From contig NZ_AP025183.1 of assembly GCF_020885975.1 (NCBI RefSeq), positions 1,302,001 to 1,366,000 of the forward strand: DNA of 64,000 bases, read 5' to 3'. The stretch comes from Flavobacterium ammonificans (GTDB lineage Bacteria; Bacteroidota; Bacteroidia; Flavobacteriales; Flavobacteriaceae). The number at the start of each line of letters is the position of its first letter. Positions within the stretch are counted from its first letter, which is position 1. The position numbers were made by a program, and so were the translations under genes. The notes below the pieces were generated by a model that saw nothing but the letters and a program-made list of their open reading frames with translations, did not search any database and was not told the origin of the DNA. Shown here in pieces: positions 51,265-61,076 of this stretch.

Positions 51265-52335
51265 TTAAACTGCTTTTTCTAAAGCTTGCATTACGTCAAC
51301 TAATACTTGAACGCTTTCAATTGGCATCGCATTATACATAGAGGCTCTGTAACCCCCCACTGAACGGTGTCCTGGCAATCCAGATATACCCGCTTCTTTC
51401 CACATAGCATCAAAAACAGTTGCGTGTTCTGGGTTGTTCAATAAGAAAGTAGCATTCATAACCGAACGATCTTCAACAGCCGCCGCTCCTTTGAATAATG
51501 GATTTCTGTCAATTTCTGTGTAAAGTAAATTAGCTTTAGCATTGTTGAGTTTTTCTACTGCAGCTATTCCGCCTAAATTTTTCAACCATTGTAGTGTTAG
51601 CAGCGAAGCATATACAGGGAAAACGGCAGGCGTGTTGTACATACTCTCTGCTTTAATATGTTTTGCATAATCTAAAATACTAGGGATTTCTCTACCGTTT
51701 TTACCTAGAATTTCTTCTTTAACTACTACTAAAGTGGTTCCAGCAGGCCCCATATTTTTTTGAGCTCCAGCGTAGATAATGTCAAATTTAGTAAAGTCCA
51801 ATTGACGTGAAAAAATATCAGAACTCATATCGCAAACTACTGGAATGTTAGTAGTTGGAATTTCTTTCATTTGAGTTCCAAAAATAGTATTGTTACTTGT
51901 ACAATGGAAATAATCTGCGTCTGCAGGTATAGAATATCCTTTAGGTACATTATTGTAGTTTTGATCTTTTGATGAAGCGACAACAACGGTTTCTCCAAAA
52001 AATTTAGCTTCTTTGATAGCAGCCGAAGCCCAAGTTCCTGAATCTAAATAAGCCGCTTTTCCATTCACTTTCATTAAGTTATACGGAACCATTAAAAACT
52101 CCAAACTAGCTCCTCCTGCAAGGAAAAGTGCTTGGTATCCTTTGCCTTCTAGTCCTAGTAATTCAAGCGCTAAGGATCTAGCTTCATCCATTACTGCAAC
52201 GAAATCTTTGCTTCGGTGGGAAATTTCTAAAATGGATAAACCTGAATTATTAAAATCTAAAATGGCTTGTGATGATTTTTCAAAAACTTCTTGTGGTAAA
52301 ATGCAGGGACCTGCGCTGTAGTTGTGTTTTTTCAT
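51265..52335 (-). CDS. serC: Phosphoserine aminotransferase
   Basis: The ATG at 52335 is preferred (MKKHNYSAGPCILPQEVFE, 356 residues). The upstream ATG at 52353 overlaps the -7 element TAAATTTG (minus strand, 52351-52358). The enzyme is PLP-dependent and transfers an amino group from glutamate to phosphohydroxypyruvate. SAGPCILP opens the fold, the PLP Lys is in AGAQKNMGPAG near residue 190, and the C-terminal GHRSVGGYRASMYNA is conserved. It is in the serine pathway unit with serA. Confidence 0.94.
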   Translation of the reverse strand: MKKHNYSAGPCILPQEVFEKSSQAILDFNNSGLSILEISHRSKDFVAVMDEARSLALELLGLEGKGYQALFLAGGASLEFLMVPYNLMKVNGKAAYLDSGTWASAAIKEAKFFGETVVVASSKDQNYNNVPKGYSIPADADYFHCTSNNTIFGTQMKEIPTTNIPVVCDMSSDIFSRQLDFTKFDIIYAGAQKNMGPAGTTLVVVKEEILGKNGREIPSILDYAKHIKAESMYNTPAVFPVYASLLTLQWLKNLGGIAAVEKLNNAKANLLYTEIDRNPLFKGAAAVEDRSVMNATFLLNNPEHATVFDAMWKEAGISGLPGHRSVGGYRASMYNAMPIESVQVLVDVMQALEKAV

Positions 52336-52425
52336 GGTAGTTGTTTGTTCCAAATTTAAAGATTACAAATTTCGACATTCATTTCTTAAAATCAATTAAA
52401 ATAATGGAAACATTTAAACAATTTA

Positions 52426-53487
52426 CTAGTTTATTGTTAACGAAAACGAAATAGTATCGATATTATCCGCATAATCCCATAATTCAGGCCGTTGCGTTTG
52501 GCCAAAAGGAATGCTATTTGGAACTAAATTTGAACTTACTATACACTGAATAGCGTCGGCTTGACTGCTGATCTTTTCTTTTACAGATTCAATAGTGTCA
52601 TAGAATTCATAAAACACACTTGAAATAGGAGAGCCAAAACTTTCGTCTTCTTTCAATGTTAAAAAACCATTATCTAATAATTTAAAATTACTCATCAAAA
52701 ATACCGCTTTATTATAGTCGTAATTATTTGCGTATTTTTCATAATGTATTACATCTTGGTATTCAAAAATGGCTTCAAAAAAAGCATCAAATGAATAGCC
52801 TTTTGGCACAAAAAGTTTAGACACATTGCGACAACCTAGACCAAAGTACCTAAAAATATCTTCACCCAAAGCTATTAGTTGTTCTTTGGATTCATTTCCA
52901 TCCAAAACAGCAATAGAGTTTCTGTTTTTTCTAATAATGGAAGGTTTGTCTTTGAAATAATAGTCAAAATAGCGTGCTGTATTATTACTTCCTGTAGCAA
53001 TAACAGCATCAAAATTTTCTAATTTTCCGGATACAAATTCGATTCTATGAGCGAATTCGGGTTGGATAGCGATAATGTATTTTGCTAAAAAAGGTAATAA
53101 ATGTTGGTCGTCAGAGGATGTTTTTACCAAGGTATTATGTCCGGAAACTAATACTGAAATAAAATCATGAAACCCAACTAACGGAATATTTCCAGCTAGA
53201 ATTAATGCTATTTTTTTTGGTTCTACATGGGTGAAATCATAGTTGGATAGCCATTTGTTGAGGTTCTCTTCTGTCAATGCTTTAGCCCAAGATTGGATAG
53301 AAAAATAGACTTGTTCAGGAGTATACCATCCATTATGTGATTGTGATAAATGAATCAAATTTAAAAAGTCATCATAAAACAAATCGTTTAAAGGAACGCT
53401 AAGGTCTTTAGAAGATTTATCTTCTTTAAATTGTTCTAAAAATCGTCCTAATGTAACAAAAACATTTTTTTTTGTTTCTAAGTCCAT
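52426..53487 (-). CDS. Acyl-CoA reductase (LuxC-like)
   Basis: The ATG at 53487 is chosen (MDLETKKNVFVTLGRFLE, 353 residues). Longer versions start in a low-complexity leader. A -7 element TAATTTTG on the minus strand (53527-53534) supports this start. The LuxC-type aldehyde-dehydrogenase fold shows LILAGNIPLVGFHDFISVLVSG near residue 95, and the probable catalytic Cys in FGLGCRNVSKLF near residue 213. LuxC homologues reduce activated acyl groups to aldehydes. In Bacteroidota this gene consistently accompanies serC/serA, but the metabolic reason is not known to me. Confidence 0.85.
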   Translation of the reverse strand: MDLETKKNVFVTLGRFLEQFKEDKSSKDLSVPLNDLFYDDFLNLIHLSQSHNGWYTPEQVYFSIQSWAKALTEENLNKWLSNYDFTHVEPKKIALILAGNIPLVGFHDFISVLVSGHNTLVKTSSDDQHLLPFLAKYIIAIQPEFAHRIEFVSGKLENFDAVIATGSNNTARYFDYYFKDKPSIIRKNRNSIAVLDGNESKEQLIALGEDIFRYFGLGCRNVSKLFVPKGYSFDAFFEAIFEYQDVIHYEKYANNYDYNKAVFLMSNFKLLDNGFLTLKEDESFGSPISSVFYEFYDTIESVKEKISSQADAIQCIVSSNLVPNSIPFGQTQRPELWDYADNIDTISFSLTIN

Positions 53488-53604
53488 GAATGTTTGTTTA
53501 TGAATGGTTTTGATTGTAATTTTGTGCAAAATTAAGCATAAAATAGACGAAAGTCAAAAAGACAATTTTGATACTTTCTATACCCAAATAAAAGACAAGA
53601 AAAT

Positions 53605-53955
53605 ATGGCAATAATAATTACAGATGAATGCATTAATTGTGGGGCTTGTGAACCAGAATGTCCAAATACTGCAATTTACGAAGGAGCTGATGACTGGAGA
53701 TATAAAGACGGAACTAAACTTACGGGTAAAGTAATTTTGCCTGATGGTACTGAAGTAGATTCTGATGCGCCTCAAACACCTATTTCTGACGATGTGTATT
53801 ACATTGTTCCAGGAAAATGTACAGAATGTAAAGGTTTTCATGATGAACCACAATGTGCTGCAGTTTGTCCAGTTGATTGTTGTATTCCCGACGATAATCA
53901 TGTAGAGTCAGAAGAAACATTGTTAAACCGACAAGCTTTTTTACATAACGAATAG
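53605..53955 (+). CDS. 2[4Fe-4S] ferredoxin (Alvin type)
   Basis: A 116-residue electron carrier. The first cluster motif is [13 protein letters not shown] at residues 9-21, the CxxCxxCxxxCP pattern. The second is [18 protein letters not shown], with CxxC, eight residues, Cys, three residues, CP, the arrangement of Alvin-type ferredoxins. About 50 residues separate the clusters, longer than in classical ferredoxins. It faces the LuxC-like gene divergently, and a shared redox function with the acyl-CoA reductase is possible. Confidence 0.92.
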   Translation: MAIIITDECINCGACEPECPNTAIYEGADDWRYKDGTKLTGKVILPDGTEVDSDAPQTPISDDVYYIVPGKCTECKGFHDEPQCAAVCPVDCCIPDDNHVESEETLLNRQAFLHNE

Positions 53956-53970
53956 TATTAAAATGAACCT

Positions 53971-55005
53971 ATGAAGTTATTTTTTTCAATCTCTTTTTTC
54001 TGCGTTTCTATTTTACTTTTTTCTCAAAATAAGATTCAAGGAAAAGTGGTTGACGAAAATAATAACCCGATGGTAGGTGTTTCTCTTTTTTTAGATGGAA
54101 CTACAATTGGTTTTTTGACAGATGAGACTGGTAATTTTTATTTTGAAAAAAGTGTTTTGCCTCAATCTGTTCTTGTTGTAGGTTATTTAGGCTATGAAAC
54201 ACAACGTATTCAAAACTATAGCTCTTCATTCCTATCGATTAAACTTTCTCCCAGTATTACACAATTAAGGGAAGTAATAGTATCTAAACCGTATTTTACC
54301 AGAAAGCAAATGATGTCAGCCTTTAAAGACCATTTTCTAGGTAAAACAAAGGCGGGAAGAAGTTGTTTTATTGAAAATGAATCTGCGATTCAATTGGATT
54401 ATGATGGTTCTAAAAATCAACTTAATGCACATTCTGATTCTAAATTAGTAATTATCAATAAACATCTTGGTTATAAATTGGTTTTTGAATTACAAGATTT
54501 TAATTTAAAGTTTTCAAAAAAATCAATTTCCAATCAATATGTGAAATCAAGTTTCTTTGCTGGGACTTCTTTTTTTACCGATCTTACTAATAATAAAGCT
54601 GAAATTACAAACAAGAATAGGATAAAGTCTTATTTAGGATCCTACAATCATTTATTTAAAAACTTGGTGGAAAAAAAATGGGATAAAAAAAGCTTTCTAC
54701 TTTTTGAAGGGAGTTTTGTAACTGATCCTAACCTTCAATTTAAGGTAGATAAAATAGCTAATTTGTATACGATCACGGTTTTAAATAATAAATTGAAAGC
54801 AATTCAGAATTCAAAAATTGGATTCTTTAATAGTTTCAACATATTATATAACAATCGAGAACAATCTAAAATCAATTTTAAAATAAACGAATTTCAAGTT
54901 GACGAATTCGGGAATTTTTTTCCGGTGGATAAAATCGAATTTTCTGGAGATATAAGCGAAAAAAGAGTGGGTGATATGTTGCCTATTGATTATATTCCTT
55001 ATTAA
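53971..55005 (+). CDS. CarboxypepD_reg-like domain protein
   Basis: A 344-residue secreted protein with a signal peptide (MKLFFSISFFCVSILLFSQ). The N-terminal domain (about residues 20-95) is a CarboxypepD_reg-like beta-sandwich (GKVVDENNNPMVGVSLFLDGTTIGFLTDE, GYLGYET), commonly fused to TonB receptors. The C-terminal 240 residues form a beta-rich part of unknown role. In outer-membrane systems the family may anchor or couple to receptors. It starts 15 bases after the ferredoxin stop and may be co-transcribed. Confidence 0.8.
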   Translation: MKLFFSISFFCVSILLFSQNKIQGKVVDENNNPMVGVSLFLDGTTIGFLTDETGNFYFEKSVLPQSVLVVGYLGYETQRIQNYSSSFLSIKLSPSITQLREVIVSKPYFTRKQMMSAFKDHFLGKTKAGRSCFIENESAIQLDYDGSKNQLNAHSDSKLVIINKHLGYKLVFELQDFNLKFSKKSISNQYVKSSFFAGTSFFTDLTNNKAEITNKNRIKSYLGSYNHLFKNLVEKKWDKKSFLLFEGSFVTDPNLQFKVDKIANLYTITVLNNKLKAIQNSKIGFFNSFNILYNNREQSKINFKINEFQVDEFGNFFPVDKIEFSGDISEKRVGDMLPIDYIPY

Positions 55006-55012
55006 ATAAAAA

Positions 55013-55050
55013 ATAAAAAAAAATCCTGAGCAATTGCTCAGGATTTTTTC
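55013..55050. terminator. Bidirectional intrinsic terminator
   Basis: A perfect 26-base palindrome (55021-55046), arms AAATCCTGAGCAA and TTGCTCAGGATTT with no spacer. It lies between the CarboxypepD_reg-like gene and the TonB receptor, which converge. Confidence 0.88.
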
Positions 55051-55067
55051 GTTTAAGAGAATTTGAA

Positions 55068-57497
55068 TTAGAAAGTAAATCCTAATCTAGCATAGTAATA
55101 GGCTCCACTGAATCCCATTTGTACTGAGTCCCAGTATCCACCTGCTTCTGTGTTACCTTGCTCATCTTGTTGGTCTGGATAAATATTGAATAAGTTATTA
55201 CTTCCAACACTCAACTTTAATTGTTTAGATAGTTTATAACCGAAAGTTAAGTCAGTTACTGTTTTAGCAGTATATACATCATCTTCATCAGCGTAATCAA
55301 CTAGAACTATTTTACTAAAGTTGGTAAAAGCTAAACCTGCGTCAAATTTATTTTTTGAATAATTTAAATTCAAACCAAATTTACTTTGAGGAGCTGAAGC
55401 CAATAAGAAAGCTTTTTCTCTTTTTCCAAAGAAAGTACCTTCATCTAAACTACCATTTTTAACATTACTAATCTCCATGTTATTAATGTTTCCGACTAAA
55501 GTTGCTCCAAATTTTGCATCTCCAATTGTTTTTTTCCATGCAAAAACTAAATCAACACCAGCAGTTTTAGTATCCACACCATTTGAAAAGAATTGAGCTT
55601 CAGATACTCCTAAATTTAAAGCTGATGCATCAAAATAGCCTGTTAGTACGATACGATCTTGAACATTTATAAAGTATCCATCTACAGTTGCTGTGAAAGC
55701 TCCGAAACTAGCAGTTACTCCTAAAGAACCGTTAACGGCTTTCTCTTCATTTAATTTATTTATTCCGAATGCTTGTGTAACTGGACTATTGTTTGGAGAA
55801 AGAAGTACTTCTGTTGCACCACCAGAATTAAAGTTTGTAAATCGCAAGTTATAATATACCTGAGCCAATGATGGCGCTCTAAATCCTGTACTCAAAGAAC
55901 CTCTGAAGTTGATATTGTCTGTCGCTTTCAATCGAGCTGCCAATTTACCATTCAATGTGCTTCCAAAATCACTATAATTTTCAAAACGGACAGCAGTACT
56001 TACTAATAAGCTTTTAGTAACGTCAAATTCTGCATCTGTATATAAAGATACGTTACTTCGGTTTTTCTTTACTTCGTTTGCAGGACTGTATCCTGGAAAC
56101 CCTTGAGAACCACCTGGTCGTAACTCTCCACTTATTGGATCAATTGGTGCAGTTTGAGTAGCTGGATTGGTAATTGGTCTTCCAGCAACATCGTAAGTCG
56201 AATAAGAACCTTCTTCTCCAGCAAAAATGCTAAACTGCTCTGTTCTAAATTCTGCACCAAAAGCCAGGTTCATCCCATTTAAAACCGATTCATAGTTTTT
56301 AGAAAAATCTAAATTAGTAGTGTTTTGATTTAAACTATGTCCTCCAGCATCAAATTCTGTTGGAGAATTTCCAGCCAAAGATGCGTTAAGTGTACCTTTA
56401 ATGTAGTAATGAAAAAGATTTCTTCCGAATGTATTACTTAAATCTATTTTCCATCCTGATGCTGTTTTTGTTCTAATACCAGCGGCTATAGAATTATCAA
56501 CAATTTCTGAAGTTATTCTTGGCGTATACCCCCCTGGGAATATAGATTCAACAACTCTCTCTCCTCCATTTCTTGTGAAAGCATAGGCATCAGTATCTCT
56601 GAAATTTCTACCTCCAAAAGCATAAAACTCAGTCCTGTCAGATATTGGTAAATTTAAATTTCCAAAAAGGTTAAGTCCTTGAATTGCTGCTTCACCAAAC
56701 CCTTTTCTGAAATCATATCCAGGACGTAAGGTTTTTTCTTTATTTAAATATTCTGCAGTGAAATTTGCTGTACCTCCTTTTTTACCAACGGTAACACCAT
56801 AATTTGCCCCAACTTTCAATGACTGTCCATCAAAATTTCTTTGTTGCCCTAATGTGTTCCCAAAACTATTTTCATCAAGAAAATTGTTTTTTGTGTTAGC
56901 AGTTCCAGGTAAAAAATTTCCTTGAGCATTGGTATTGAAAGCACCATAAGTTACAGCTCCTGTTAGTTCATTTACATTGTCATTCAATACAATATTAATT
57001 ACTCCTGCAATAGCATCAGAACCATATTGTGCTGCAGCTCCATCTCTTAAGATTTCAATTCGTTTAATAGCAGTTGCTGGGATTGCATTTAAATCAGTTC
57101 CTGTATTTCCTCTACCTCTTGTTCCAAATAAATTGATTAATGAAGATTGATGTCTTCTTTTACCGTTAATCAAAACCAATGTCTGATCAGGTCCCATTCC
57201 TCTCAATGAGGCTGGATCTACGTGATCGGCTCCATCAGATCCGGATTGTTTACTTGCATTAAATGAAGGCGCTACATATTGTAACAACTCGTTAATTTCT
57301 AATTTTCCACTTTGGGTTGTAACATCTTTAACGTTTATGATATCGATAGGTACTGCAGAATTAACAACTGTTCGTTTTGTGTTTCTTGATCCAACAATTT
57401 GAACTTCTTTTAGTTCCTTTGCATCAGTATTGGTTTTTTCTTGCGCAAAAAGATAAGTGATGTTGATTAACAACAAAAAAAGACTGTACTTTTTCAT
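55068..57497 (-). CDS. TonB-dependent outer-membrane receptor
   Basis: An 809-residue protein with a signal peptide (MKKYSLFLLLINITYLFAQ). The plug domain has LKEVQIVGSRNTKR, then RGMGPDQTLVLINGKRRH, LNAIPATAIKRIEILRDGAAAQYGSDAIAGVINIVL. A barrel follows and ends in YYARLGFTF with a terminal Phe. The PDQTLVLINGKRRH and ALNAIP stretches are typical of a subfamily often lacking a known ligand. No SusD partner, sigma factor or riboswitch is adjacent, so the substrate is open. Confidence 0.9.
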   Translation of the reverse strand: MKKYSLFLLLINITYLFAQEKTNTDAKELKEVQIVGSRNTKRTVVNSAVPIDIINVKDVTTQSGKLEINELLQYVAPSFNASKQSGSDGADHVDPASLRGMGPDQTLVLINGKRRHQSSLINLFGTRGRGNTGTDLNAIPATAIKRIEILRDGAAAQYGSDAIAGVINIVLNDNVNELTGAVTYGAFNTNAQGNFLPGTANTKNNFLDENSFGNTLGQQRNFDGQSLKVGANYGVTVGKKGGTANFTAEYLNKEKTLRPGYDFRKGFGEAAIQGLNLFGNLNLPISDRTEFYAFGGRNFRDTDAYAFTRNGGERVVESIFPGGYTPRITSEIVDNSIAAGIRTKTASGWKIDLSNTFGRNLFHYYIKGTLNASLAGNSPTEFDAGGHSLNQNTTNLDFSKNYESVLNGMNLAFGAEFRTEQFSIFAGEEGSYSTYDVAGRPITNPATQTAPIDPISGELRPGGSQGFPGYSPANEVKKNRSNVSLYTDAEFDVTKSLLVSTAVRFENYSDFGSTLNGKLAARLKATDNINFRGSLSTGFRAPSLAQVYYNLRFTNFNSGGATEVLLSPNNSPVTQAFGINKLNEEKAVNGSLGVTASFGAFTATVDGYFINVQDRIVLTGYFDASALNLGVSEAQFFSNGVDTKTAGVDLVFAWKKTIGDAKFGATLVGNINNMEISNVKNGSLDEGTFFGKREKAFLLASAPQSKFGLNLNYSKNKFDAGLAFTNFSKIVLVDYADEDDVYTAKTVTDLTFGYKLSKQLKLSVGSNNLFNIYPDQQDEQGNTEAGGYWDSVQMGFSGAYYYARLGFTF

Positions 57498-57618
57498 AAA
57501 TAATTGGTTTGGTTTTTAATTGGTTTAATGAAGTCGCAATTTACTGTTTATTTAAGAATAAATTAACATTTTTTCATTGAAGACAGTAATTTTACAAAGA
57601 ATGCAAGAATTCCATGTT

Positions 57619-57653
57619 TTTGTTTAACGAACCTTTTTTTAATCCTATATTTG
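57619..57653 (+). promoter_or_regulatory. Promoter of ychF
   Basis: TATATTTG (57646-57653) is a strong -7. TTTG at 57619-57622 lies 23 bases upstream. The ATG is 64 bases downstream. Confidence 0.55.
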
Positions 57654-57716
57654 CATCCTTTATTAATAGAATTGCTAATATTTGTGGTTATTACCACTTT
57701 TCGAAAATAAATTATC

Positions 57717-58811
57717 ATGAAAGCAGGAATTGTAGGATTGCCTAATGTAGGAAAATCAACTTTATTTAATTGTTTGTCTAATGCCAAAGCACAAAGTGCG
57801 AATTTTCCATTTTGTACAATTGAACCTAATATTGGGGTGGTTAATGTACCTGATCCAAGAATCAATCGATTGGAAGAATTGGTAAAACCAGAGCGTGTTC
57901 AAATGGCAACTGTAGATATTGTAGATATTGCTGGTTTAGTTAAAGGTGCAAGTAAAGGGGAAGGTTTAGGAAACCAATTCTTAGGAAATATTAGAGAGTG
58001 TAACGCGATTATTCATGTGTTGCGTTGTTTTGATAATGATAATATTGTTCACGTAGATGGGAATGTAAATCCTATTCGTGACAAAGAAACTATTGATATC
58101 GAGTTGCAACTGAAAGATTTAGAAACGGTTGAAAAACGTTTGGAAAAAGTAAATCGTGCAGCTAAAACAGGTAATAAAGAAGCACAAGCCGAGCAATCGT
58201 TGTTGAATAGAATTCGCGAAGCTTTATTACAGGCTAAATCTGCAAGAACAGTTTCGCCTGCAAATCAAGATGAAGAAGAATTAATGGAAAGTTTCCAATT
58301 AATCACCAATAAACCGGTTTTGTATGTGTGTAATGTGGATGAAAATTCGGCAGTAAACGGAAATAAATATGTAGATCAAGTTCGCGAATTGGTAAAAGAC
58401 GAGGATGCCGAAGTTATTATTCTTTCTGTAGGTGCTGAAGCTGATATTAACGAATTGGAGAGCTACGAAGAGCGTCAAGTATTCTTAGAAGATATGGGAT
58501 TGACTGAACCAGGAGCTTCTGTTTTGATTCGTGCAGCATACAAATTATTGAAACAACAAACCTATTTCACAGCAGGTGTAAAAGAAGTGCGCGCTTGGAC
58601 AATTAATATTGGAGCTACTGCACCACAAGCGGCGGGTGTTATTCATACTGATTTTGAGAAAGGGTTTATTCGTGCTGAAGTTATTTCGTATGAGGATTTT
58701 ACTCACTACGGCTCAGAAGCAAAATGTAAGGAAGCAGGTAAATTTAAAGTAGAAGGAAAAGAATATATAGTTAAAGACGGAGACGTAATGCACTTTAGAT
58801 TTAATGTGTAG
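57717..58811 (+). CDS. ychF: Redox-regulated ATPase/ribosome-associated GTPase-like YchF
   Basis: A 364-residue OBG-family protein. G1 GLPNVGKST is at residues 7-15, G3 DIAGLVKGASKGEGLGNQFL near residue 65. G4 is NVDE rather than NKxD, matching the ATP preference of YchF. A coiled-coil domain lies in the middle, and a TGS domain at about 280-360 (AWTINIGATAPQAAGVIHTDFEKGFIRAEV). The protein binds ribosomes and modulates stress and translation. It is monocistronic with a strong terminator. Confidence 0.94.
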   Translation: MKAGIVGLPNVGKSTLFNCLSNAKAQSANFPFCTIEPNIGVVNVPDPRINRLEELVKPERVQMATVDIVDIAGLVKGASKGEGLGNQFLGNIRECNAIIHVLRCFDNDNIVHVDGNVNPIRDKETIDIELQLKDLETVEKRLEKVNRAAKTGNKEAQAEQSLLNRIREALLQAKSARTVSPANQDEEELMESFQLITNKPVLYVCNVDENSAVNGNKYVDQVRELVKDEDAEVIILSVGAEADINELESYEERQVFLEDMGLTEPGASVLIRAAYKLLKQQTYFTAGVKEVRAWTINIGATAPQAAGVIHTDFEKGFIRAEVISYEDFTHYGSEAKCKEAGKFKVEGKEYIVKDGDVMHFRFNV

Positions 58812-58839
58812 TCCGCCATTTAATAATAGTAATAATAAC

Positions 58840-58872
58840 AAAAAACCGCTAAAGTAATTTAGCGGTTTTTTT
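58840..58872 (+). terminator. Intrinsic terminator of ychF
   Basis: AAACCGCTAAA (58843-58853) pairs with TTTAGCGGTTT (58858-58868) around GTAA, followed by a T tract. Confidence 0.9.
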
Positions 58873-58886
58873 ATCTCCAATTCGAA

Positions 58887-58945
58887 AATCGTACTTCGTA
58901 CTCCATAAATCGTACTTCGTATATCGCACCTCGTAAATCACACTT
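58887..58945. repeat. Short tandem repeat of a CGTACTTCGTA-type unit
   Basis: AATCGTACTTCGTA occurs near 58887-58900 and again near 58907-58921, followed by degenerate ATCGCACCTCGTA and AATCACACTT units, with a period of about 20 bases. It has no coding potential. It lies between the ychF terminator and the parE promoter region. Confidence 0.7.
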
Positions 58946-58949
58946 TTTA

Positions 58950-58976
58950 TTGTCAATATAATTCTTAATAACTTTG
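58950..58976 (+). promoter_or_regulatory. Candidate parE promoter
   Basis: TAACTTTG at 58969-58976 is a -7 match. TTG at 58950-58952 gives a spacer of 16, one less than the usual range. Confidence 0.4.
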
Positions 58977-59040
58977 GCTTTCGCTTGTTTAAGAATGTAT
59001 CAAATTATCTTAAATTAGCACAAAATCGATACTTTTTAAA

Positions 59041-60894
59041 ATGTCTGAACAAAATCAATACAACGAAGATAATATTCGATCACTCGACTGGAAGGAACAT
59101 ATTCGTATGCGTCCTGGTATGTATATTGGAAAACTCGGTGACGGTTCTTCGCCAGACGATGGTATTTATATCTTGCTCAAGGAAGTATTAGATAATTGTA
59201 TCGATGAATTTGTAATGGGAGCAGGAAAAACCATTGAAGTTACTATCAAAGACAAAATGGTGACAGTGCGCGATTACGGTCGTGGAATTCCATTAGGTAA
59301 AGTAGTTGATGTAGTTTCCAAAATGAACACAGGAGGGAAGTACGATTCTAAAGCCTTCAAAAAATCAGTTGGTTTGAATGGGGTAGGTACCAAAGCAGTG
59401 AATGCCTTATCGAATTATTTCCGTGTTGAATCGGTTCGTGACAACCAACAAAAAGCAGCAGAATTCTCGGCAGGGAATTTGGTTTTGGAAGAAGAAGTAC
59501 AAGAATCAACCAAACGTAAAGGAACAAAAGTTGCTTTTATTGCGGATGAGCAGATTTTTAAAAACTATAAATACCGTAACGAGTATGTGGTAAAAATGTT
59601 GAAGAACTATTGTTACCTCAACACTGGATTGACCATTTACTATAACGGCGAAAAATACTATTCGGATAACGGATTGAAAGATTTGTTAGAAGAAACCATT
59701 ACCGAAGAAGATTCAGTATATCCAATTATTCATTTGATTGGAGAAGATATTGAAATTGCGTTAACGCACAGTAAATCGCAATATTCAGAAGAATACCATT
59801 CGTTTGTTAACGGACAAAACACAACTCAAGGAGGAACGCATTTGAATGCCTTCAGAGAAGCAGTCGTGAAAACCATTCGTGATTATTACAACAAAGGTTT
59901 TGAGGCTTCGGATATCCGAAAATCAATTGTTTCGGCTGTGTCGATCAAAGTAGAAGAACCTGTTTTTGAAAGTCAAACCAAAACCAAATTAGGTTCAACA
60001 GATATTGGTCCGAATGGCCCAACAGTGCGTACTTTTGTCCACGATTTTATTACCACCAAATTAGATAACTTCTTACACAAAAATCCAGAAGTTGCCGATT
60101 TGTTGTTGCGTAAGATTTTACAAGCCGAAAGAGAGCGTAAAGAATTATCAGGTATTCGAAAATTAGCCAAAGATCGTGCTAAAAAATCGAGTTTACACAA
60201 TAAAAAACTACGTGATTGTCGCGTGCATTTACCCGACATTAAAAATCCACGTTATTTAGAAAGTACCTTGTTTATTACTGAGGGAGATTCGGCTTCGGGT
60301 TCGATTACTAAATCGCGCGATGTGAATACACAAGCAGTTTTCAGTTTGCGTGGTAAGCCATTGAATTCCTATGGAATGACCAAGAAAATTGTGTACGAAA
60401 ACGAAGAGTTTAATTTATTGCAAGCCGCTTTGGATATTGAAGAATCTATGGAAGATTTGCGTTACAATAATATTGTTATCGCAACCGATGCCGATGTCGA
60501 TGGAATGCACATTCGGTTGTTATTGATTACGTTCTTCTTGCAATTTTTCCCAGAGTTAATTAAAGACGGCCATTTGTATATTTTGCAAACTCCTTTATTT
60601 CGTGTGCGAAACAAGAAAGAAACTATTTATTGTTACAGTGAAGAAGAGCGTGTTAACGCTATTGAAAAATTGAAACCAAAACCAGAAATTACCCGATTTA
60701 AAGGATTGGGAGAAATTTCGCCTGACGAGTTCAAACACTTTATTGGAGCCGATATTCGTTTGGATCCAGTAATGCTGGATAAAGCGACTTCAATCGAAAC
60801 GTTATTGGAGTTTTATATGGGTAAAAATACACCCGACCGTCAAACGTTCATCATCAATAATTTGAAGGTGGAATTAGACGTTGTGGAGAAATAG
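59041..60894 (+). CDS. parE: DNA topoisomerase IV subunit B
   Basis: A 617-residue ATPase subunit that decatenates daughter chromosomes with ParC. The GHKL domain shows RPGMYIG near residue 23, [19 protein letters not shown] and [18 protein letters not shown]. The transducer domain lies at about 220-385. The TOPRIM domain has [10 protein letters not shown] and [13 protein letters not shown], and the C-terminal [14 protein letters not shown] is present. The short N-terminus without GyrB-type insert, and the parC neighbour, indicate topoisomerase IV rather than gyrase. Confidence 0.95.
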   Translation: MSEQNQYNEDNIRSLDWKEHIRMRPGMYIGKLGDGSSPDDGIYILLKEVLDNCIDEFVMGAGKTIEVTIKDKMVTVRDYGRGIPLGKVVDVVSKMNTGGKYDSKAFKKSVGLNGVGTKAVNALSNYFRVESVRDNQQKAAEFSAGNLVLEEEVQESTKRKGTKVAFIADEQIFKNYKYRNEYVVKMLKNYCYLNTGLTIYYNGEKYYSDNGLKDLLEETITEEDSVYPIIHLIGEDIEIALTHSKSQYSEEYHSFVNGQNTTQGGTHLNAFREAVVKTIRDYYNKGFEASDIRKSIVSAVSIKVEEPVFESQTKTKLGSTDIGPNGPTVRTFVHDFITTKLDNFLHKNPEVADLLLRKILQAERERKELSGIRKLAKDRAKKSSLHNKKLRDCRVHLPDIKNPRYLESTLFITEGDSASGSITKSRDVNTQAVFSLRGKPLNSYGMTKKIVYENEEFNLLQAALDIEESMEDLRYNNIVIATDADVDGMHIRLLLITFFLQFFPELIKDGHLYILQTPLFRVRNKKETIYCYSEEERVNAIEKLKPKPEITRFKGLGEISPDEFKHFIGADIRLDPVMLDKATSIETLLEFYMGKNTPDRQTFIINNLKVELDVVEK

Positions 60895-61024
60895 TTAATT
60901 GGAGCACAAAGTAACACCAAGTATAGCGTAAAGTCTCTCGAAGGAATTTTAAACATTGTGGAACTTAGTGAAATACTTTGAATAACATTGTGTAAAAAAT
61001 AGCATAAAGTAAAATTATAATTAT

Positions 61025-61066
61025 AAACTTTGTGAAACTTAGTGTAAAACTTTGTGAAACTTAGTG
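61025..61066 (+). repeat. Direct repeats between parE and parC
   Basis: AAACTTTGTGAAACTTAGTG occurs at 61025-61044 and 61047-61066, a 22-base period. Degenerate relatives such as AACTTAGTGAAATACTTTG lie at 60962-60980. The 182-base gap has no ORF. Confidence 0.8.
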
Positions 61067-61076
61067 CTACAAAAAA

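Noticed and set aside
53578..53901. 107-codon antisense frame over the ferredoxin
   Set aside because: Its Cys and Trp richness comes from the reverse complement of the ferredoxin codons. The plus-strand product has perfect cluster motifs.
57498..57716. Riboswitch or small RNA upstream of the second TonB receptor
   Set aside because: The 219 bases hold the ychF promoter but no conserved riboswitch boxes or extensive structure that I can see.
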